Origin: Maea johnstoni
Taxonomy: Eukaryota > Annelida > Polychaeta > Spionida > Magelonidae
Direction: 5' to 3'
DNA length: 64,000 bases
Assembly: GCA_963942565.1 (NCBI GenBank)
Contig: OZ012699.1
Span: 28,453,431 to 28,517,430, forward strand
The notes under the pieces were generated by a model that saw only the letters and a list, made by a program, of their open reading frames with translations, was not told the origin of the DNA and ran no database searches. The translations under genes and the position numbers were made by a program. This document shows, in pieces, positions 57,129-64,000 of the stretch (within the stretch, counting starts at the first letter, position 1; each line of letters begins with the position of its first letter).

Positions 57129-57900
57129 TAATCACCTGTGAATGAACACCATCTTGTTAACCCTTAAAATGCTTTGGCTACATTTGTCCAAAGCACAAGG
57201 GTGCAAAGATTTTTGATAACCAACTAAACCCTATCATGTTGGTAATTTTTGGAAAGCTCTCACTGTATACCCATGTGTACTCAGATGAGTACCCAAGTGC
57301 CAGGGTTTCATTCATTTTTTAGGTTATTTGCATCATTTTGTATTGGCATTGGCAAAATTAACCACCAGCAGCATGAGGGTTAAAGCTCTGGATTCTTAGA
57401 TGTGCGATGTCAGTCGCCACTAAGGCTGATGGTAGTAAACAGTTGGATTTGTTATTAATTAGGACTGCAAACAAGAATCAATAGAATCAATAGTGACTTG
57501 GCAATATTTTTATTTCAGAATTGTGGTAAAATTCTGACCCCTTAACCCTTATGTTGCTGATGGCTAATTTGGCCAATATAAAAGGAAGCAAAAAGACTGA
57601 AAAATGACAAACCCTGAGAGTACTCAGTGAGAGCTTCCCAATGAATACCAACATGACATGGTTTAAATGGTCTTCACAAGACTCTCCATTCTATTTTGGA
57701 CAAAAGTGGCCTCAGCATTCATTGGAAGGGTTAAATATCTCTTCTGAGAAGTAGAGGGAAAAACAAACGGCCATGTCTACTTGCAAGTCATTTTCTGTGA
57801 CTGATGAGAAGAAAATACTGATTGCAAATCAATTAATATTCACCATGATATTTAAATAACATATGATTCTATAAATGTTTGGTTGAATACAAATGCCAAT

Positions 57901-58199
57901 GATATTGCTAGCTAAGAAGTAAATCAAATTTATATAATGAGATGTTGGATGAATTAGTTATACTACACCATTTTATCAACAATCTGTGAAATAGGTCAAT
58001 AACCCCAGGTATAAGAATTGTTTAAGATATAACCATGCTTTGTTCTTTATTCATATTCTCCCCTGATAGACGTGGCTTTACTTGAACCAACAGCTCCTGC
58101 CAAGGAATTGTGGGAAGAGGGAATACTTCCAACATGCCGGCCATCAGACATTTACTGTGCATCTTAAATCTAGATATATTTTATTATCAGCCTATATTT
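57901..58199. other. Gene-free stretch after copy D
   Basis: Similarity to the duplicated segment has ended. No motif or ORF of note. Confidence 0.4.
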
Positions 58200-58597
58200 C
58201 TTAAGGGCACGTCAGTTGATTATCTGTTTCCCATGTCCCGACCGACCCTGTCCAGAGGAGCTTTTTTTTTCTTCTGAGAACTGCAGTTTGAATGAAATAA
58301 ATAAAAAAAATCTAAATAATTTTTTTTTGTTGGAGCCTGCGAATTCAACATTTTTCAAATCTGCACAATTTTCTGTATGAACAAGCTGAAGAATAATACA
58401 GAGGGAAATGTGTCACATGAACATTATGTACACATATTTGTACTTCTTGCCATGGCATTGGCAGCATTTCTGTCACAAATAAAGAAATTTGATACCCTAT
58501 TATAGGTACTTCTGCCTTTTTTTTACCCGACCGACCGACCCTAATTTTCAGTACCTTGGACATGGGAAACAGATAATCAACTAGACTTGCCCTAAGC
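58200..58597. mobile_element. MITE with long inverted ends
   Basis: Left end TTAAGGGCACGTCAGTTGAT then TATCTGTTTCCCATGTCC; the right end mirrors it (GGACATGGGAAACAGATA, ATCAACTAGACTTGCCCTAA). CGACCGACC words lie just inside both. A target duplication is not clear. Confidence 0.75.
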
Positions 58598-59554
58598 ACA
58601 ATTATCGCAGTGTGGTAGGAGAGAGTTGAGTTCCAGTAAAATTAGATGCTTCAGTCATGCAAAGATTATTGGGAAATGAGACTGACTTTTCATAAAGTGT
58701 CATATAACCTCAAACCTCCTTGCTAAAGTTGGGCCATAGGAGGATGGCTGCAAACCATTAACTATATGGAATTTTAAAGCAAGGGCATGCAACACACAAA
58801 AGGACCAGTGACTTTCTCCTAGAGAATTTTTAGCACTAGACTGTCTATATTTGACCACATTCACACAAACGCCAGAGACACAAAGCAGACAGAAACAATC
58901 AAAACTTACTACTTAGACCATGACCAAATTTTCATTATCTTTTAACAAGCAATTTTGAAACAGTTGAAAACCCAACAACTGAGAAAAAAAGCCTCAAAAC
59001 AAAGGGGTCCAGCTAGCCACTCGCCTCATAGCCAATGGCTACAGGACATTGTTTCGGGCTGTAACAATATTTGCCCTTGTAGCCCGGCTGGCTATACGAA
59101 AAGTCAAATTTAAGCAAATTTGAAAATCACCATTTGACACATCAGTTGTCCTTTGGGACAATTCTAATATGCAATAGGACAGTGAAAAGATATCTTACAT
59201 CTTTCTGGGAAGGACTCCAGCATTTAGAAAATCGAGGGCTATGAGATCTTGCGTGGGGCTATGGCGATTTGAAAACCTGATATTTTTACCGAAGCCTGAC
59301 CTCTGAAAACGAAAAATATTCCAATCCAAAAAAGAATTAAAACACAAAAAACATAGAAATTTAAGAAAAACAAGGCCAAGCAACCTTTCACTGCTGTTGA
59401 CATTACAGGCGTCCTTCTTGTTGTCTCCAGTCCTCCGGTTCAAGGAAATAACCTGCTCATCCTATATTGTAGCAAGTCTCATAGAGCCTATTTTATTTCC
59501 CTGTTGTTGTTTTTTCAGATTAGCAGTTTACTACATCACTGGATTTAATAGTTT
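58598..59554. other. Gene-free stretch
   Basis: AT-rich sequence with short ORFs on both strands and no recognised protein motif or repeat. Confidence 0.35.
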
Positions 59555-59564
59555 ATGGAATAGG

Positions 59565-59790
59565 TGGTATGCTGCACACAACATAACATGGGTTTAAAAC
59601 ATGGGATCATATTTAACTACAACAACAGCTGAATTGTACCAGTTCTCAATAAAGAAAATTGATATAGAACTATAACAGCCATTGACATGCGGTCGCAGGA
59701 GCCTTGTGTCCGCACAACTTCGCGTTTTCCATCATAATAGTACATGCTCAATACATAATTTCCTTTCTAGAATTCAGTCCGTCTGGAGGT
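59565..59790 (+). repeat. Direct repeat, left copy
   Basis: Shares with 60812-61035 the words AACATGGGATCATATTTAAC, TACAACAACAGCT, ATAACAGCCATTGACATGCG and CCGCACAACTTCGCGTT in the same order. The two copies are about 1.25 kb apart and moderately diverged. They could be parts of one dispersed repeat or flank an old insertion. Confidence 0.75.
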
Positions 59791-60242
59791 GTGTGCGCCA
59801 ATTCTTTGATTGTTTTGCGGCCTCGGGTGTTCTTTTGCGCTTCTTTTCTTCCTGTTTTTGATACTGAGAGTAAACTGGGGAAACAGTGATCACGTGACAA
59901 CACAAATAACCTTACAATGCGATTTTACCACGCTTAAAATCACTCTTTTATGATCGTCTAACATTCAAATGCTGTATCCTTGGCTTTGTCGGTTTTTTGC
60001 GCACTTTACGTTGTTAGTGGCCGTGTTTAAATTCGAACTACTTTTGATCGCGTAGTGGAAGACATGCTGCGTTCTTAGGCGTTCTTCGCGCATATACACT
60101 GATCCTGTTTGCCGTATTCCATTGGTTAAAAACAATCACATGCACTCGACGCAGGTGATCATATTTATAATAGAAAATGACGTCATCCTCGAAGTCACTC
60201 TCCACAAATAGATAGCGCTTCCGCGCGAGTGACATCCGTGGA

Positions 60243-60320
60243 TTTCGCAGTGGCCTAGTAGACAAGGCGTCGGATTGGCGACCCAGAGGGTGTTGGTTCG
60301 TATCCAGGCCATTTTCGTCT
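60243..60320 (+). mobile_element. tRNA-like SINE head
   Basis: CAGTGGCCTAGTAGACAAGG (A-box-like) and, about 40 bases later, TTGGTTCGTATCCAGGCC (B-box-like), spaced as in a tRNA gene. A second B-box-like GCGGGTTCGATTCCGACC occurs at about 60656-60675. No poly-A or clear tail, so the ends are open. Confidence 0.6.
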
Positions 60321-60704
60321 GTCCATGTTCGAAGAGCTGTGGGTCAAGTCATACGACCAAGAGCTCCCGCAGCTTGTGTTTTTTACGCATACGTGTAGCA
60401 ATCATCGAAGACGGGATCGCAGTGCTGTAGAATGCCTCGAAGTGCTAAAAAGTACTATTGAAAGTAAAGCAATTCAGAATTCGCCCCCCCCCCCCCAACC
60501 ATAAAAATCCTCTCTTCCCCCCCTAATACAGTGTCAAGATCGGGTGTTAGCGTCAAGAAATGTCGTCGTGGAACCTCGGGACGCTACCGGGAAACAGCGA
60601 AAATAGCGCAAGTCGTCGCCAAATACCGGACACCAGGAACGTGACGATCCAAGGGTTGCGGGTTCGATTCCGACCGCCGTATTAGCTGCAGGATTTATTT
60701 TATA

Positions 60705-60785
60705 CTACAAGTTTCATATATATGTATATGTACATATACATATACATACACATACACACACATATATATAAATATATATATAGTT
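60705..60785. repeat. TA/CA-rich simple repeat
   Basis: Mixed TATA, CATATA and CACACA units (60715-60782), degenerate. Simple-sequence DNA. Confidence 0.85.
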
Positions 60786-60811
60786 GTAACATGGCCGTTC
60801 AGCTGGGTAGA

Positions 60812-61035
60812 CTCGTGCATGAAGCACACAACTTAACATGGGTTCATAACATGGGATCATATTTAACTACAACAACAGCTCAATTGTTCCAGCTATGAAT
60901 ACAGTACAGTGAGAAAACTATAACAGCCATTGACATGCGGTCGCGGGCGCTTTGTCTCCGCACAACTTCGCGTTCTCCATCAAAATATTACATGCTCATT
61001 ACAAAATTTCCTTTCTAGCATTGAGTCCTTCTGGA
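60812..61035 (+). repeat. Direct repeat, right copy
   Basis: Partner of 59565-59790. It runs directly into R1-like DNA at about 61120. Confidence 0.75.
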
Positions 61036-61271
61036 TTGCTACACGACTAGTATGCGTAGCGGGATCTATGGGTGGAGAGTGTAGTCGTGTAGCGGAAGAC
61101 GGTATCTCTGCTGTGGCAGATAGTGACTCGCTCTGTGTTTGTATTGGCTTGACCCTTGGAGTCTCTGCTCTCTCGAACCGCAATGACACAGCTGCTAGAC
61201 AACGTCGCCGTTTCCATAGCTCCTGTGACTACCGGTATAACGTCTCATTTCGCTTGTGTACGTGCAGGTTA

Positions 61272-62513
61272 CAGGGGCGGATCCAGGATTTGAGAAGGGG
61301 GGGTTCAATGTAGTTCCGAAAAGTGACACTGGTGGCGCCACTCACAATTATTTATGAAAACACCACCAGGAGTCAACTGCAGAGAGCTTAAAATAATAAT
61401 TTCATAAGAGATAAAAATAATTAATAATCTCATAAGAGATATAACAAAATACATTATAGAGTAAGAGTGAAATTTTAATTGAAACGCAATATTTCATATA
61501 AATTATGATATGCAAAATAGGATTTGGTGATGGCCACATTGTCCTATTTTTTGGTCGCAAGATTGAACGGACCTCTTGCACTTTCAAACATTTAAGAAAT
61601 ATATTGTACCTTTTGGAGAGATTTAACAATGTGAACACCCTGGGGATGAGGGGAAGAACTTCTGCCCACTACGCTTGATTGATGTTAGCGTAATTGCGAT
61701 ACATGCATCTGGGGGAGGGGTTCAATTGGAGACAGACTCTTTCATTTGTGATATGACTAAACACCAGTCATGATAGTCAGTAAATTTCCCTTTCTGCGCT
61801 GAGGTACGCCCAAAGTTGTTTGACCGTTTTTGCACTTCAGATGCAAATGGGTTAAGCCACCTCAAAAGGTGTTAAGGTTATTTATGTATCTGTTGGCTAT
61901 TAGTTAGGTATTTTCCACAGGGCTTGGAGGTATCAAGTGATCTAGAAGTTTGAGAATCAACGAACCCCCCCTCACCTAACACACATCAGGTTTTCCAAGC
62001 TAGTTCCTAGTCTGCGAACGACTGGACTGTAATTATGTATCTGTTAGACTAAGAAATCAAGTGATCTAGAATTTTGAGAATCAACGAACCCTCCCCTCCC
62101 CACTTACCTAACAAACTTCAGGTTTCCCAAGCTATTCTTAGTCTGCAAACGACTGGACGTAATTCTGTATCCGCTAGACTAAGGAATGAATCAAGTGATC
62201 TAGAAGTTTGAGAATCAACGAACCCCCCCCCCCCCCCCCCCCGACTGTAATTATGTATCCGCCGGTTCACGGCAGATAATCCCCTCTAGCAGGATGTTCA
62301 CCCACTCGGACCCATACCTGGCTGACACCAATCAGCCTGTTGCCTACTCAGGGCCTGGGGAAACAATAGACGTGGACTGAATTGCAAATTGCAACTGGCA
62401 GGAAAAACAGTTCGTTTTGATGTTTGTCCACAGGTGGCGTGGTGGTGCAAAATGACTCACCAGCCAGGGGGGGTTCGGACGAACCCCTCGAACCCCCCCT
62501 GGATCCGCCCCTG
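61272..62513. mobile_element. TIR element with ends CAGGGGCGGATCC, inserted in R1
   Basis: 1,242 bp starting CAGGGGCGGATCCAGGATTT and ending TGGATCCGCCCCTG, with GGGGGGGTTC / GAACCCCCC just inside. GGTTA lies on both flanks (61267-61271, 62514-62518), a candidate 5-bp duplication. R1 sequence continues on both sides. The interior has a three-fold tandem repeat (61932-62235). No transposase ORF. Superfamily uncertain; the ends resemble hAT-like repeats of invertebrates. Confidence 0.82.
61932..62235 (+). repeat. Three-copy tandem repeat, period about 124-134 bp
   Basis: Copies begin ATCAAGTGATCTAGAA at about 61932, 62056 and 62190, followed by TTTGAGAATCAACGAACCC. The first two are complete, with CAGGTTT, CCCAAGCTA, TAGTCTGC and AACGACTGGAC; the third stops in a poly-C run. 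Confidence 0.85.
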
Positions 62514-62858
62514 GGTTATAAACCAATCTCTTTAACATGAGCGCATTACAAATGGCAGCATCTATGTTGAATGGGGCATATCGTTTAAGGTAGGAAAGAA
62601 ATCACATGTCTTCGCGAAGTAGATCACTAAGTCACGTGTTAACAGTTAACAGTTATACAATAGTGAAGGTAGCGTTGGAGAGCAGGGTGGCGATTCAAGG
62701 TTCAAGTAGACTCCTACTCAGTACCCGGGTCATTTTTGAAAAGTGAAGATCTGAAAACTGGGCAAAATGTCGACACTCGCGCTATTGATATTAAAAATCA
62801 GACAGTACCATTTGATCATTCATGTCTTCCGAACATTACAGGATATGGCCACAGTACC

Positions 62859-62906
62859 AACCGTCCTGGCCACCACGGTACCGTGGTGGCCCGGACGGTT
62901 GGGAGC
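62859..62906. repeat. Near-perfect hairpin in R1
   Basis: CCAACCGTCCTGGCCACCAC and GTGGTGGCCCGGACGGTTGG meet at GGTACC with no loop. The equivalent place in the CACTA-borne copy has a related but different hairpin (6229-6273). Confidence 0.88.
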
Positions 62907-62969
62907 AATGCTTCCTTTCATTCGCACTCCCTAGAGAACGCTACCCACCTGGCCGGCACTGGCGTGCAG

Positions 62970-63650
62970 GGCCCAGTAATACAAAGCACTCTTATCTCCA
63001 ACGATCATCTTACGCCTCACTTAGCACTTATGGCCGGTAAAACAAAGCACACTTAGAGCCTGCTGCCCGCAAGATTCTCGCAAAAAGCTAAGGGTGGTAG
63101 GTGGCTCCCCTAACCCTCACTTAACTCATGCAAGTTGTCTAGAAACCTAGGAATAGTGACTTTTTAAGTTAACTTCACAAAGATTAGTGAACAAAAAGTA
63201 TTCTAAATGATTAAGTGATAATAATGAAGTTAATTTTAACTTTTCACTCAAAATAATATAGATTTTAAAATATTTCTCAAATGTCTAAATCATACTTTTT
63301 CATCTGTGCTTATCTAAATGTAAAACTGCACAAGTGAGTAAAATTCTTGTACACATTTTTGTAGTCAGTTAAATGTAATGTAATTCTAGAGGTGCTTGTA
63401 TACCGTGGCTCAAGCTTGCTGTCCATCTGTGGACAAGTGCTGCTGACCACAGTAGGTGAGGCAGTGAATGCTGATAATGAGCTACTCCTGGAAGTAGCCT
63501 CTTTTGTTCCTCGAGATAAGATGGCCGTTAATGTTGGAGTACATGAGGGTATCATAAGTGTGTTTTGTTTTACCCAGTAAATGAAGTGTATCTTTTCTTG
63601 TAGAGCTCACTTAAGATGTATAAGTTAAGTGACCTTTGTATTACTGGGCC
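62970..63650. mobile_element. TIR element with 3-bp duplication (PIF/Harbinger-like)
   Basis: 681 bp with ends GGCCCAGTAATACAAAG / CTTTGTATTACTGGGCC and CAG on both sides (62967-62969, 63651-63653). The empty site GGCGTGCAGGTCCTTATC is in the R1 fragment at about 6332-6349. A 3-bp duplication and GG..CC ends suit PIF/Harbinger. The 62-codon frame at 63392-63580 has no recognised motif. Confidence 0.82.
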
Positions 63651-63930
63651 CAGGTCCTTATCTATATGGGTCAAATGCAGCCAGCTAGTAGCAGTATACG
63701 ATGGAGTGTTGACGCTAGATGTGACAGCCATACAGATTTCCACTTGCAGCAGAAAATTGAGTATAAAAGCGTTTTTTATGGAAATGACTACAAGAAAGTG
63801 GTATATTTAGTTTAGGAAGTATACGATACTCTGGCGTGCAGCTTAATATAGGAGTGTTAGCATGCTCTTGAGGGTTGAAAGTTGTAACAAGTGACTTTAA
63901 AAAGTTCTGTGTGACCATATCCTGTCATGT

Positions 63931-64000
63931 CAGGTACATGTAGGTCCAAGCACAGGGGCTTGTATCGTTGAGCGGTCACTCGTGAGTCTGAGGCTGGTAC
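63931..64000. other. Window edge
   Basis: No feature recognised; R1 similarity fades after about 63930. Confidence 0.3.

Larger units (their letters stand above)
54354..57900 (+). repeat. Tandem segmental duplication, copy D (partial)
   Basis: Begins with the leader exon and gene, continues through DNA matching 16310-17165 of copy A, and loses similarity near 57900. It is the most diverged copy in the flanks. It carries a private MITE at 56684-57128. Confidence 0.85.
62514..63930 (+). repeat. Dispersed repeat R1, right-hand copy, interrupted
   Basis: Continues R1 from 61120-61271 after the TIR element: AACCAATCTCTTTAACATG, TTTTTGAAAAGTGAAGATCT, then the hairpin region and, after the insertion at 62970-63650, AGGTCCTTATCTATATGGG to GCAGCTTAATATAGGAG. 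The part after 62820 matches the R1 fragment in the CACTA element most closely. Confidence 0.75.

Noticed and set aside
58345-58599. 84-codon minus-strand frame ending in the MITE at 58200-58597
   Set aside because: Begins within the inverted end of the element and shows no domain.
63392-63580. 62-codon frame as a gene
   Set aside because: Falls inside the 62970-63650 TIR element and has no recognisable motif or neighbouring exon.

Overview
The window is animal nuclear DNA. It is AT-rich and dense in transposons. It carries four intronless-looking coding exons for C2H2 zinc-finger proteins, CR1/L2-type LINEs, tRNA-derived SINEs, Helitrons and many terminal-inverted-repeat (TIR) DNA elements. 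The repeat mixture suggests a marine invertebrate, possibly an echinoderm, hemichordate or amphioxus. That placement is inference; no single gene fixes the taxon. I saw no retrovirus-like or Polinton-like element.

Layout. Positions 1-2300 hold a broken MADF-type gene on the minus strand and a (CT)n microsatellite. Positions 2466-11640 are a transposon field: a SINE, a long hairpin, a 5'-truncated LINE with 46-bp flanking repeats, a CACTA element with a 3-bp ATA target duplication, a TIR element carrying two nested elements, a second LINE and a second SINE. Positions 11648-57900 are four tandem copies (A-D) of one segment. Each copy has a conserved leader exon behind a splice acceptor, then one long zinc-finger ORF (12128-14389, 24092-27025, 36339-39131, 54877-56622), then several kb of homologous non-coding DNA. 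Copy C carries a 9,525-bp insertion (39518-49042) whose ends are exactly those of a minus-strand Helitron. The rest of the window, 57901-64000, is again a mosaic of repeats.

The four genes share one architecture: about 10-24 canonical zinc fingers, then a tail of 7-15 copies of a 27-residue repeat. Each repeat usually carries two SUMO-acceptor consensus sites, [IV]KQE, the first preceded by proline. The tail therefore looks like a tandem SUMO-acceptor platform fused to a DNA-binding finger array. This is the most interesting signal in the window, because copy number, site loss and repeat ends differ between the four paralogues while the core ILVKQE is strongly kept.

Because the segment exists in several copies, many insertions can be compared with an empty site elsewhere in the window. 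This gives exact element ends, target duplications (TA, ATAACACC, Helitron A/T) and a relative order of events: older insertions are shared by copies A and B, younger ones are unique to one copy.
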